This document shows positions 24,186-31,730 of a stretch of 44,708 nt of DNA, piece after piece. The notes under the pieces are model-generated. The model made no database searches, was not told the DNA's origin, and was given only the letters and a program-made list of their open reading frames with translations. The stretch is from JALZOC01 sp038320555 (GTDB taxonomy: Bacteria; Acidobacteriota; Vicinamibacteria; Vicinamibacterales; 2-12-FULL-66-21): NCBI GenBank assembly GCA_038320555.1, contig JBBQEJ010000026.1:1-44708 (forward strand). Reading direction: 5' to 3'. Both the position numbers and the translations under genes were made by a program. Position 1 is the first letter of the stretch. The number at the start of each line of letters is the position of its first letter.

Positions 24186-25707
24186 GTCCGCATTTCCACG
24201 GATCGACAAAACCGTAGGGCTGGAGGTGCTCGACCTCGTGCACGGCTGCACGTTCGACGACTTCATTCTGTCGCCGCAGCGGAGCGTGCTGGTGCGACGC
24301 GATCCGACCGCGATCGACCTGTCGTCGCGCGTCTCGCGCCGAATCACGCTCAAGCGGCCGATCGTCTCCGCCAACATGGACACGGTGACACGGGCGCCGA
24401 TGGCGATCGTGCAGGCGGAAGAAGGCGGCATCGGCATCATCGATCGCGGGTTTCGTCCCGGTGAGATCGATCCGCAGGTCCATGAAGTCGAGGTCGTGAA
24501 GCGCACCCAGCACGGTGTGATCGCGGATCCGTGGAGCATTGCTCCGGACGCGTCGCTCGACGAGGCTGCCGGGGTGATGTCGCGCAAGCGCATCGGCACA
24601 CTGGTCGTCGTCGACGATCGGCGCCGGCTGGCCGGTTTGCTGACCGAACGGGACATGCGCTTCGTGTCGCGCCAGGGATCGCGTGTCGCCGCTCGCATGA
24701 CGCCCCTTGCGCGGCTGGTGGTGCACCAGGGGCCCATCGAGCCCGAGGCAGCCGAGCGCATCATGGTGGAGCGCAAGATCAAGAAGCTCCCGCTCGTCGG
24801 CGCGGACGGAAGCCTGATCGGGTTGATCACGTCCCGGGACCTGGTGCAGCAGCGGCGTATGCCGTTTGCCACGCGCGACAGCCATGGCCGGTTGCGGGTC
24901 GGCGCGGCAATCGGCGCGACCGGCGACTACCTGGAGCGCGCGGCGGCGCTCCTTCGAGCGGAGGTGGACCTCATCGTGATTGACATCGCGCACGGCCACT
25001 CGATCGTCATGGAGCGCGCGATCGCCGAATTCCGAAAGCGCTTCGGCGACGCCGAGATGATCGCGGGCAATGTCGCGACCGCCGAAGGGGCGAAGTTCCT
25101 CCTGGACTGCGGGGCGGACGGCATCAAGGTCGGCATCGGCCCCGGCGGCGGATGCACGACTCGCGTGACGACGAGCTTCGGCGTCCCTCAGGTGCAGGCG
25201 CTCGTCGAATGCCGTCTTGCCCTGGAAGACTCCGACGTGGCGGTGATCGCGGACGGCGGCGTCAAGCGGCACGGCGCGCTCATGGAAGCGCTCCTCTTCG
25301 GTGGCGATTGCGCGATGCTTGGCAGCGCTTTCGCGGGCACCGAAGAGGCGCCGGGGGAAATCGTTCACAAGTCGGTCGTGCTGCCGGAGTCTCAGAAGAC
25401 CGTGAAGGTGCCGTTCAAGGTGCTGCGCGGAATGGCGTCGCTCGAAGCCATTCGGGACCGGCTCGACGTCGAAGATGCCGACAAGGTGGAGCTCGAGGCG
25501 ATCGGCGCCGAAGGCATGGAGATCAGCGTGCCCGCTCGCGGCTCGGCGCGGACGATCGTCCGGGACATGATCAAGCATGTCTGCTCGTCGATCAGCTACG
25601 GGGGCGCCACCTCGCTCGGCGAACTTCGGCAGATGTTCTGGAAAAACCCGCAGAAGTACCTCATCAAGCAGTCCGCATCCGCCCGGCGAGAATCATACGA
25701 ACGGTGA
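24184..25707 (+). CDS. IMP dehydrogenase / GMP reductase family protein with CBS domains
   Basis: 507 aa. TIM-barrel IMPDH/GMPR enzyme with two CBS domains inserted at about 113-225 (KRIGTLVVVDDRRRLAGLL, KLPLVGADGSLIGLI). The catalytic loop is KVGIGPGGGCTTRVTTSFG with the thioimidate Cys at C324; VIDIAHGHS, AGNVATAEGA and IADGGVKRHG are the substrate and cofactor strands; LGSAFAGTEEAPGE follows. The segment after VLRGMASLEAIRDRL, where IMPDH carries the mobile flap with its Arg-Tyr (RYFQ-like) dyad, reads DVEDADKVELEAIGAEGMEI and lacks that dyad. It may therefore be a CBS-containing GMP reductase rather than a true GuaB. It is divergent from the NUDIX gene. Confidence 0.88.
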   Translation: MSAFPRIDKTVGLEVLDLVHGCTFDDFILSPQRSVLVRRDPTAIDLSSRVSRRITLKRPIVSANMDTVTRAPMAIVQAEEGGIGIIDRGFRPGEIDPQVHEVEVVKRTQHGVIADPWSIAPDASLDEAAGVMSRKRIGTLVVVDDRRRLAGLLTERDMRFVSRQGSRVAARMTPLARLVVHQGPIEPEAAERIMVERKIKKLPLVGADGSLIGLITSRDLVQQRRMPFATRDSHGRLRVGAAIGATGDYLERAAALLRAEVDLIVIDIAHGHSIVMERAIAEFRKRFGDAEMIAGNVATAEGAKFLLDCGADGIKVGIGPGGGCTTRVTTSFGVPQVQALVECRLALEDSDVAVIADGGVKRHGALMEALLFGGDCAMLGSAFAGTEEAPGEIVHKSVVLPESQKTVKVPFKVLRGMASLEAIRDRLDVEDADKVELEAIGAEGMEISVPARGSARTIVRDMIKHVCSSISYGGATSLGELRQMFWKNPQKYLIKQSASARRESYER

Positions 25708-25714
25708 GGAAGTC

Positions 25715-25771
25715 ATGATCGGGTTCTGTGCAGCGGTGGCAATCACTGTCACGCTGCATTCGACGCTGTAA
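25715..25771 (+). pseudogene. Possible relic: start plus TonB-like tail
   Basis: GAGGAAGTC precedes ATG 25715, and an 18-codon frame ends AAVAITVTLHSTL. This ending resembles the last beta strand of TonB_C domains (compare VPVIMTVTVNFTLQ at 9247). It may be the start and extreme end of a deleted gene, as at 8994-9249, or a chance short ORF. Confidence 0.25.
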
Positions 25772-25772
25772 A

Positions 25773-25853
25773 ATCAAACAGGAGAAACGGGAGGAAGGGA
25801 GCAATTCTTTTTTAAAACAACTAGACTCCCTTTCTCCCTTTCTCCTGTTTGAT
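25773..25853. terminator. Long purine-rich inverted repeat between convergent genes
   Basis: The left arm 25773-25801 (atcaaacaggagaaacggg and on) and right arm 25826-25853 are complementary at about 27 of 29 positions, with a 24-nt A/T-rich loop (TTTTTTAAAACAAC inside). The arms have imperfect 7-8-bp periodicity (GGAGAAA, GGGAGGAA). It may act as a bidirectional terminator between the guaB-like gene and gph. Confidence 0.65.
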
Positions 25854-25921
25854 CTTGGTGGGGATGCTGCGCGACTGTGAACGCCGTTTGAACGTGGCAA
25901 GGCGAAGAAGTGGAACGGCGT

Positions 25922-26590
25922 TTAGTGTTTGAGGGAACCACTGAGCAGGTCCGCCAGGTCGGCCGGTGAATCGATGAACAGTTCGTCCCCGCGAAAATCT
26001 TCCGCCGCGAAACGGTAGCCGAACCCGTAGCGCGCGAGGCAAATCTGCGTGCCGGCGTTTCGCGCGGTGGCAAGATCGACTGGTGAATCCCCAACCATCA
26101 GCACGCGCGCCGGGGCGACGGCGGCCGTGGCCGCCAGATGTACCAGGCCGGCCGGCGCAGGCTTGCGGCCCAACGCTGTGTCTCCGCCAATGACGTCCCG
26201 AAAATAGCGCCGGAGTCCGAGCCCTTCGAGCATCACCTCGGTCGCGCGTCCAGGCTTGTTGGTCAGGAGGGCCATCGGCAGACTCGCACCCACCAGGTTG
26301 AGCGTCTCCACCATGCCGGGATAGGGAACGGTGTGGTCGAGAAGATGCAGATCGTAGTGCGCCAGGAACCGCTCGATCGCGTCCGGAGTTTCCGGGTCGA
26401 GCGCCGCTGCGGTCAGCGCGCGGCGGACCAGCACACCCGCCCCCTCACCGACCATCCTGACGATGGCAGGTTCAGCAAGAGGCCGCCCTCCGAGTTCCAG
26501 CAGGAGCGCGTTGACCGCGTTCGCAAGATCGACGCTCGAGTCCACGAGCGTGCCATCCAGATCGAAGACGACAAGGCCGGCGTCAATCAT
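25922..26590 (-). CDS. gph: HAD-superfamily phosphoglycolate phosphatase-like protein
   Basis: 222 aa from MIDAGLVVFDLDGTLVDSS. HAD motif I FDLDGTLVDS carries the nucleophile Asp and acid Asp; the helical cap follows; motif II is MALLTNKPGRA (Thr); motif III is the Lys in LGRKPAPAGL; motif IV is VLMVGDSPVDLATA. This is the pattern of phosphoglycolate phosphatase/PGP-like enzymes, which dephosphorylate 2-phosphoglycolate; substrate not provable here. The frame is open for 22 more codons, but those (AVRGSRFAVRGSRF) are translated heptamer repeat and should not be counted. Confidence 0.87.
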   Translation of the reverse strand: MIDAGLVVFDLDGTLVDSSVDLANAVNALLLELGGRPLAEPAIVRMVGEGAGVLVRRALTAAALDPETPDAIERFLAHYDLHLLDHTVPYPGMVETLNLVGASLPMALLTNKPGRATEVMLEGLGLRRYFRDVIGGDTALGRKPAPAGLVHLAATAAVAPARVLMVGDSPVDLATARNAGTQICLARYGFGYRFAAEDFRGDELFIDSPADLADLLSGSLKH

Positions 26591-26599
26591 GCGAGTGTC

Positions 26600-26658
26600 A
26601 GCATCTGTCTCGAACCGCGAGCCACGAACTGCGAACCGCGAGCCACGAACCGCCAACT
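26600..26658. repeat. Heptamer array (CGAACCG / CGAGCCA units)
   Basis: About eight 7-bp units lie in one orientation directly upstream of gph and upstream of the divergent Asp-box gene. They keep the gph frame open and create a false N-terminal extension. Confidence 0.75.
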
Positions 26659-26697
26659 TATGTATTCGTCGGATATTATCGTGCAGGAGGAGGATGG

Positions 26698-29106
26698 ATG
26701 AGCCACCGGCGCAGCCGTGTCTGGAAACGAGCGGCCGTTGTGGGCGCGCTCGCGACGCTGACGGCTGTTGGCTTGAGCAGCCAGTCCGCTCACCGCGCGG
26801 ACGCCGACTATCTGCGATCCGCCTACGACACGTATCGCTCGATGCAGCGTTCGTCGCCGTTCGGGTCTCTCAGGTGGGAATATCTCGGGCCGATCAACCT
26901 CAGCGGACGCGCGACCGATATCGCCGTAGCCGATCGCGGATCGTCGCGCCGGATTTACGCCGGGTATGCCACGAGCGGCATCTGGCAAAGCGACGATAGC
27001 GGCGCGACGTGGCAACCGATATTTGAGAATTTTCCGTCAACGAGTATCGGCGACCTGGCGGTCGCGCCGTCGAATCCGGACATCCTCTGGGTAGGCACGG
27101 GGGAAGCCAACCTGTTTCGAGCGTCCATGCCCGGCGTCGGCATCTACAAATCCACGGACGGCGGTCGCACGTTCGCCCATGCCGGCCTCTCCGACACCCA
27201 GACGATCGGCCGCGTCGTCGTCCACCCGGCGAACCCCGACATCGTGTACGTCGCCGCATCCGGTCACGAGTGGACCGACAACGACAACCGTGGCGTGTTC
27301 AAGACCACCGATGGCGGCCGGACCTGGAAGAAGGTGTTCTATCGAAGCCCCCGAACGGGAGCGATCGATCTCGTGATGGATCCCGGGGATCCGAACACGC
27401 TGTACGCCGCGATGTGGCAGCGCGTGCGGCGGAAGTGGAGCGACCCGCGCGTGGAGCCAGGCTACAACGAAGGCGGAATCTGGAAGACGACCGACGGCGG
27501 CAACAGTTGGGCGGACGCGAGCACCGGCCTGCCGGTTCCGCAGTACAGGGGCCGTATCGGGATCGACATCGCGCGGTCGAATCCGAGCGTGCTGTATGCG
27601 TTCGTGGACAGCTACGAGCCGGGAACAGCGCCGCGCGCCGGAGAGCGCGACGCGTACGAGCGCCCGATTCTGGAGGCGCGGATCAAAGCCGCAGAAATTT
27701 ATCGAACTGACGACAAAGGCGCGACCTGGCGCAAAGTGTCGGAGACGAATGCATTCATGTCGGGTCATTCCGGTACGTATGGCTGGGTGTTTGGACAGAT
27801 TCGCGTGGATCCGAAGGACGAAAAAACGATTTACACGCTCGGCCTCGGCCTGAACGTCTCGCATGACGCCGGGAAGACGTTCGTGTCCCTTCGCGGTCCC
27901 CACGGGGATCATCACGGGTTGTGGATCGATCCGGTGAACCCCGCGATTCTCTACAACGCCAACGACGGCGGCTTGTACATCTCGGCAGACGCAGGCGTGA
28001 CCTGGAAGTTTGCCGTCTCGGCCGGCGGCTCACAGTTCTACAACGTGACGGTTGACAACAGCTCGCCCGCCTGGGCGTACGGATCCATTCAGGACGTCGG
28101 CAGCCGTCGGGGCAAGGTCGATCTCGGTCCCGGACGCGACCGGATAACGGCTGGCGAATGGACGAGCGCGCCGGGCGGCGAGGGCTCGTATCAGGCGATC
28201 GATCCCGAGAACCTCAACATCATCTATTCCCACTCGTTCTACGGAAATTTCACCCGCGACGATCTGAGCATTCCCCTGCCCCCGGGCCGGCGCGGGAGAG
28301 GAGCCTCTGCCGCAAGCGGCCGGTCCGCTGGACGGAGCGGTCCGCAGCGCAGCACGCCGATTCGTCCCAACGAGGACAACCTGCGCGCGCAGTGGATGGC
28401 GCCGATCATCGTGTCGCCTCACAAGGCGACCACGATCTACTCGGCGTTTCAGTACGTCTTTCGCTCGCCCGATCGCGGCACGACGTGGCAGAGGATCAGC
28501 GCCGATCTCAGTGACAATGATCCGGCCCGGATGCTTCGCCGGAGCTCGAGCGAGATTCCGTACCAAACCGTCGTCGCGCTTGCTGAGTCCCCGAAAAACC
28601 CCGGACTCTTGTACGCCGGCACAGACGATGGCCGGCTGCACGTCACCATGGACGACGGCAAGCGCTGGTCGGAGATCACAGCCGCGTTGCGCGGCCGCAA
28701 GTGGATTTCGCGCGTCGTGCCGTCGCAATATGCCGAAGGCACGGTCTACGTCACCCAGCGCGGACGCGAAGACGACGACTTCGCGCCTTACATTTTCAAG
28801 TCGATCGATTACGGCGGGACGTTTACGAGCATCGCCAATAACATTCCTGCCGGATCGGTGAATGTGGTCCGTGAAGATCCGACAGAGCCGGACACGCTCT
28901 ATGCGGGAACCGACTTCGGCGCGTTCGTGTCGGTCGACGGTGGGCGGCGGTGGCAGGTGCTCGGCGGCAACCTGCCGTCGGTGCAGGTCTCGGATCTTCA
29001 ATATCAGTCGAGGGATCAAGTGATCGTGATCTCGACATATGGGCGAGGCATGTGGGCACTCGACGCGACGAAGGTTAGGGGAAAATCACCGATCCTGAAT
29101 CCTTGA
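26698..29106 (+). CDS. Exported sortilin/VPS10-like Asp-box beta-propeller protein
   Basis: 802 aa. A strong site AGGAGGAGG (26685-26693) precedes ATG 26698. Signal sequence KRAAVVGALATLTAVGLSS. The body is one or two beta-propellers built from BNR/Asp-box repeats: SDDSGATWQPI, STDGGRTF, TTDGGRTWKKV, TTDGGNSW, TDDKGATWRKV, SADAGVTWKF, SPDRGTTWQRI, TMDDGKRWSEI and SVDGGRRWQVL. Such proteins are often annotated as glycosyl hydrolases or sortilin-like. No sialidase catalytic set is evident, so binding rather than hydrolysis is possible. The last frame runs into a short repeat at 29093-29126. Confidence 0.87.
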   Translation: MSHRRSRVWKRAAVVGALATLTAVGLSSQSAHRADADYLRSAYDTYRSMQRSSPFGSLRWEYLGPINLSGRATDIAVADRGSSRRIYAGYATSGIWQSDDSGATWQPIFENFPSTSIGDLAVAPSNPDILWVGTGEANLFRASMPGVGIYKSTDGGRTFAHAGLSDTQTIGRVVVHPANPDIVYVAASGHEWTDNDNRGVFKTTDGGRTWKKVFYRSPRTGAIDLVMDPGDPNTLYAAMWQRVRRKWSDPRVEPGYNEGGIWKTTDGGNSWADASTGLPVPQYRGRIGIDIARSNPSVLYAFVDSYEPGTAPRAGERDAYERPILEARIKAAEIYRTDDKGATWRKVSETNAFMSGHSGTYGWVFGQIRVDPKDEKTIYTLGLGLNVSHDAGKTFVSLRGPHGDHHGLWIDPVNPAILYNANDGGLYISADAGVTWKFAVSAGGSQFYNVTVDNSSPAWAYGSIQDVGSRRGKVDLGPGRDRITAGEWTSAPGGEGSYQAIDPENLNIIYSHSFYGNFTRDDLSIPLPPGRRGRGASAASGRSAGRSGPQRSTPIRPNEDNLRAQWMAPIIVSPHKATTIYSAFQYVFRSPDRGTTWQRISADLSDNDPARMLRRSSSEIPYQTVVALAESPKNPGLLYAGTDDGRLHVTMDDGKRWSEITAALRGRKWISRVVPSQYAEGTVYVTQRGREDDDFAPYIFKSIDYGGTFTSIANNIPAGSVNVVREDPTEPDTLYAGTDFGAFVSVDGGRRWQVLGGNLPSVQVSDLQYQSRDQVIVISTYGRGMWALDATKVRGKSPILNP

Positions 29107-29126
29107 ATCGTTGAATCGTGGAATAA
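29093..29126. repeat. Short TGAATCG repeat
   Basis: CTGAATCC, TTGAATCG, TTGAATCG, TGGAATAA form 8-bp-spaced units that overlap the last codons of the Asp-box gene. Confidence 0.5.
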
Positions 29127-29174
29127 ACTGGTTGTGACCACGGTCCCCCGATTCGAAGGCTTCAGAGATGTTGT

Positions 29175-29756
29175 TTACGGACCTGAAATCCGCAGCAGTG
29201 TCAGCAGCGTGATTGCGAAGGCCAGATTGATCCCGAGAAGCGCGACGCCGATTCGACGCTCCGAACGGCGCGTGAACCACATGTAGAGGCCGCTCGCGCC
29301 CAGGAGCACCAGGGCGGTTGAGACGATCGCGACGGCAAAGCCCCACACCTTCATCGATACCGGTTCGTGCCAGAACCCGGCCCAATGATGGAGCCGGTTC
29401 AGCCTGCCCATCACGCCGGCCACGCTTGTCTTCACACGCGCAACACCTGACCCACGCGCGTACCGCACCTCGTGCACCGTGCCCGGCACGACTATTCGCA
29501 GGACCACGCCCGTGTCGTTCGGCTGGATGTTGCTCACTTCGCCCTTGAGCGCACGCTCACGGTCCATGATTTCACGCGCGATCGCTCGTGCATCCGTCAG
29601 GCCCGCTGTGATCGACAACTCGTGCTCGTGCACGGCCGGTTTCATCTGGAACCACGCCGAGTGACTCATCTGCACGGCACTGACACCGTACATGATCAGG
29701 AACGGGAGGCTGAACGAGGCGAGGAGGAGGTGGATATTCCGGACGATCTTGTACAT
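29175..29756 (-). CDS. PepSY-associated membrane protein, second of a pair
   Basis: 193 aa from MYKIVRNIHLLLASFSLPFL. Helices at about 10-30, 140-160 and 167-190 flank a periplasmic PepSY-like part (DARAIAREIMDRERALKGEV, GVVLRIVVPGTVHEVRYARG). LNRLHHWAGFWHEPVSMKVW resembles the heme/iron-linked PepSY_TM proteins. It starts 2 nt after the stop of the upstream PepSY gene. Each gene is about half the size of a standard PepSY_TM protein, so together they may form one unit. Confidence 0.75.
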   Translation of the reverse strand: MYKIVRNIHLLLASFSLPFLIMYGVSAVQMSHSAWFQMKPAVHEHELSITAGLTDARAIAREIMDRERALKGEVSNIQPNDTGVVLRIVVPGTVHEVRYARGSGVARVKTSVAGVMGRLNRLHHWAGFWHEPVSMKVWGFAVAIVSTALVLLGASGLYMWFTRRSERRIGVALLGINLAFAITLLTLLRISGP

Positions 29757-29758
29757 GG

Positions 29759-30349
29759 TCAGCGGAATGCCATCCACAGCGCGGCAAAACTGACCGTGCC
29801 AGTCGCGAGCGACGCCCATGCCCACCACGAGCGCGCCTGCGCGGTCAGCCACAGGTACAGGCCGGAGGCGCAGAATGCGAGCAGACACCACATCGCGAAT
29901 TCGTTATAGAACGCCCAGGCGCGCACGAGGGATGGCGCCTCGTCGTCGCCGGTCGTCGCCGCATGGGCGTCGCCGAGAAACGTCCCCAGCCCGTTCCGAA
30001 TTTCCTCGATGCGCAAGCGGTGCTCGCGCTCGAGGACGACCACGCGCCAGATACCGTTGATGTTGTAAAAATCGAGCAGGAGGTCGTTTTCGGGCGTCCG
30101 CCGCAGGAACCAGCCCGGCATCGGTCGCGTCAGTGGGAGCTGGAGCGTCCGATAGACATCGTCGGCCACCTGTTTGTCGGGTGCGGACGGCGCCGCGGTG
30201 AACGGTACGTATCGGATTGTATGAGGAACTTTGGGCCGCTCCACCGCCGTTTGCGAGCTGACCACGAGTCCCGCAATCCCGTACAGCATCAACTGCGCGA
30301 ATGTCAGGAGTCCGGCGTAGATGTGCAGTTTCAGGACGAGGTTGCGCAT
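29759..30349 (-). CDS. PepSY-associated membrane protein, first of a pair
   Basis: 196 aa. Starts MRNLVLKLHIYAGLLTFAQL with a first helix at about 10-30; a periplasmic domain about 35-135 (KQVADDVYRTLQLP, DLLLDFYNINGIWRVVVLER); then helices at about 150-170 and 173-193 (NEFAMWCLLAFCASGLYLWL). The HIYAGLL and YNEFAMW-like segments match iron-regulated PepSY_TM proteins, which act in siderophore or heme reduction in some bacteria. Co-transcribed with the next gene. Confidence 0.75.
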   Translation of the reverse strand: MRNLVLKLHIYAGLLTFAQLMLYGIAGLVVSSQTAVERPKVPHTIRYVPFTAAPSAPDKQVADDVYRTLQLPLTRPMPGWFLRRTPENDLLLDFYNINGIWRVVVLEREHRLRIEEIRNGLGTFLGDAHAATTGDDEAPSLVRAWAFYNEFAMWCLLAFCASGLYLWLTAQARSWWAWASLATGTVSFAALWMAFR

Positions 30350-30479
30350 GCCGCCGCCGCCTTATACGGCGCAGAAGGGGTTGGAATTTGGCAACAGCAG
30401 TCCCGCCCGCGTTCAGCTGTGATAACCGGACAGAGCCGATGAGGTTCGACAAGAGTATGGCCGGAGACGGCCGTCGTGG

Positions 30480-30485
30480 TAGCCT
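30480..30485 (+). promoter_or_regulatory. Candidate -10 upstream of 30492 (leaderless)
   Basis: TAGCCT ends 6 nt before ATG 30492; there is no ribosome site. It overlaps the flank of a small GGCCG / CGGCC hairpin near 30460-30472. Confidence 0.4.
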
Positions 30486-30491
30486 CCAATC

Positions 30492-30974
30492 ATGAGAAGA
30501 ATCGTTTCTGTCGTATGCCTGATGCTTCTGCTGGCGATCTCAACGAAGGCTCAAGGGGCCAAGCCGGATTTTTCAGGGACGTGGAACCTCGACGTGGCGA
30601 AAAGCGATTTTGCGGGGGCGCCGTCACCCGACGCGCTCATCTACGTGATAGAGCACAAGGATCCCAACCTCAAGATCACGAGCACGCAGAAGGGTCAGCA
30701 GGGAGAACTGACCAACACACGTAATCTCACCACCGACGGGAAGGCGAGCGTCAACAAGATGCGAACCATGGCGGGTGAGCAGGACGTGAAGTCCACGACC
30801 ACCTGGAACGGCAATAAACTCGCGAACGCCTTCTCGCTGGACATCCAGGGCACCGCTATCGACATCAACGAAACCTGGGAAATGGCAGAGAGTGGCAAGG
30901 TCTTGACCGTGGGCCGGGATCTCAAGACCCCGCAGGGTCCCTTCCACCAGACCTACGTCTTCAACAAGCAGTAA
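30492..30974 (+). CDS. Exported lipocalin-like hypothetical protein
   Basis: 160 aa. Signal peptide MRRIVSVVCLMLLLAISTKA, cleaved near AQG. The mature protein begins KPDFSGTWNLDVAKSDF, a common opening of small exported beta-barrel proteins in Acidobacteriota, and continues as alternating strands (LIYVIEHKDPNLKITSTQKG, TTTWNGNKLANAFSLD, YVFNK). No catalytic motif. Probably periplasmic; function unknown. Confidence 0.8.
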   Translation: MRRIVSVVCLMLLLAISTKAQGAKPDFSGTWNLDVAKSDFAGAPSPDALIYVIEHKDPNLKITSTQKGQQGELTNTRNLTTDGKASVNKMRTMAGEQDVKSTTTWNGNKLANAFSLDIQGTAIDINETWEMAESGKVLTVGRDLKTPQGPFHQTYVFNKQ

Positions 30975-31003
30975 GGGCCGGACCGTCGCTCTCCCGGGCC
31001 TCG

Positions 31004-31231
31004 TCACGAGGGGCGCACGGGTTCCATCGGCGACCCTGACAAAGCGCGTCTTCCATCGCGGAGCGCTTTCCTCTGCGGTCGCGATACCTTCAGATCCTGC
31101 GCCGCCTCCCACATGGCGAGCCCGGCGAACAGGACGATCGCCGTGGCCGCGCTCGGCCAGACCGCGACCACGAGCATGAGGAGCCAGGCCCACAGAATCA
31201 CGTGGCCGATCCGATACTGGCCTTTCCTCAT
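31004..31231 (-). CDS. Small two-helix membrane protein
   Basis: 75 aa from MRKGQYRIGHVILWAWLLML (ATG 31231); an in-frame ATG six codons upstream is possible. Two hydrophobic helices at about 8-24 and 26-42 (LLMLVVAVWPSAATAIVLFA) are followed by a basic tail (KVSRPQRKALRDGRRAL). No family recognised. Convergent with the exported protein at 30492. Confidence 0.55.
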   Translation of the reverse strand: MRKGQYRIGHVILWAWLLMLVVAVWPSAATAIVLFAGLAMWEAAQDLKVSRPQRKALRDGRRALSGSPMEPVRPS

Positions 31232-31284
31232 GGCGGACCAATCTACCAATTTCCGCTGCCCCCGGCGAAAGAATCTCTACGAGT

Positions 31285-31347
31285 TCAACAGGTTTGAGCG
31301 TGGAACCGAGAACCTGACAGAACCTAATCGAACCCCGTAGAACCCAG
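31285..31347. repeat. Degenerate GAACC-type repeat
   Basis: GTGGAACC, GAGAACC, CAGAACC, TCGAACC, TAGAACC units recur at 7-11 bp spacing in the gap between 31231 and 31731. Confidence 0.55.
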
Positions 31348-31441
31348 AAGATCCCATACGAGCCTGCTTCTTGCGGTTCGACGCCTTACATGACGAGGCT
31401 GATGCCTGTGGCGCTCAGGAACTGGGAAATCGCGAGCGTGT

Positions 31442-31673
31442 CGACTGCTGGGCGCCGCGAGCATTCGCGTCAACACCTTCCCAAGCGGCCACGCGGCCGA
31501 GGCGCTGGCCGCCGCGTTGCTCGTGTTGAATGCGCCCTCCACCATGGTCGCCTGGATGCTGTTCAATACCCTCGCGGTCTCGACGGGGGGCCGTGCTTGG
31601 CCGCTATCACTATGCGGCTGGCGCCTTCACCGGCTGGCTGGTTGTCCTTGCTGTGTGGTCGGTTCTGGGATGA
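31442..31673 (+). pseudogene. C-terminal relic of a PAP2-superfamily phosphatase
   Basis: The frame RLLGAASIRVNTFPSGHAAE carries the PAP2 SGH motif, followed by ALLVLNAPSTMVAWMLFNTL. At a run of six G (31585-31590) the frame breaks. With one G fewer it continues AVLGRYHYAAGAFTGWLVVL and stops at 31671-31673, giving the second motif (R and H of RYHYAA; the usual Asp of HYAAD is Gly). The N-terminal membrane part and first catalytic motif are absent upstream. So it is both truncated and frameshifted. The rest of the gap 31232-31730 holds only repeats and a promoter. Confidence 0.7.
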
Positions 31674-31704
31674 TTCGGGCGGCCGTTCGTTGTCGCCCCT
31701 TCGT

Positions 31705-31724
31705 GTGCACGCGTGCACTACAAT
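31705..31724 (+). promoter_or_regulatory. 14-bp palindrome next to a -10 hexamer
   Basis: GTGCACGCGTGCAC (31705-31718) is a perfect palindrome and is followed at once by TACAAT (31719-31724), which ends 6 nt before ATG 31731. A repressor site overlapping a leaderless promoter is the simplest reading. Confidence 0.55.
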
Positions 31725-31730
31725 CGAGTG

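Noticed and set aside
24186..24872. Upstream extension of the NUDIX frame
   Set aside because: It is antisense to the guaB-like gene and has low-complexity Arg/Ser/Thr text; the NUDIX family region begins at MNPYYRH.
23980..25578. 532-codon open frame antisense to the guaB-like gene
   Set aside because: High-GC antisense shadow; the plus strand encodes a full IMPDH-family protein.
26591..26656. 22-residue N-terminal extension of gph
   Set aside because: Encoded by heptamer repeats (AVRGSRF twice); the HAD fold starts at MIDAGLVVFDLDG.
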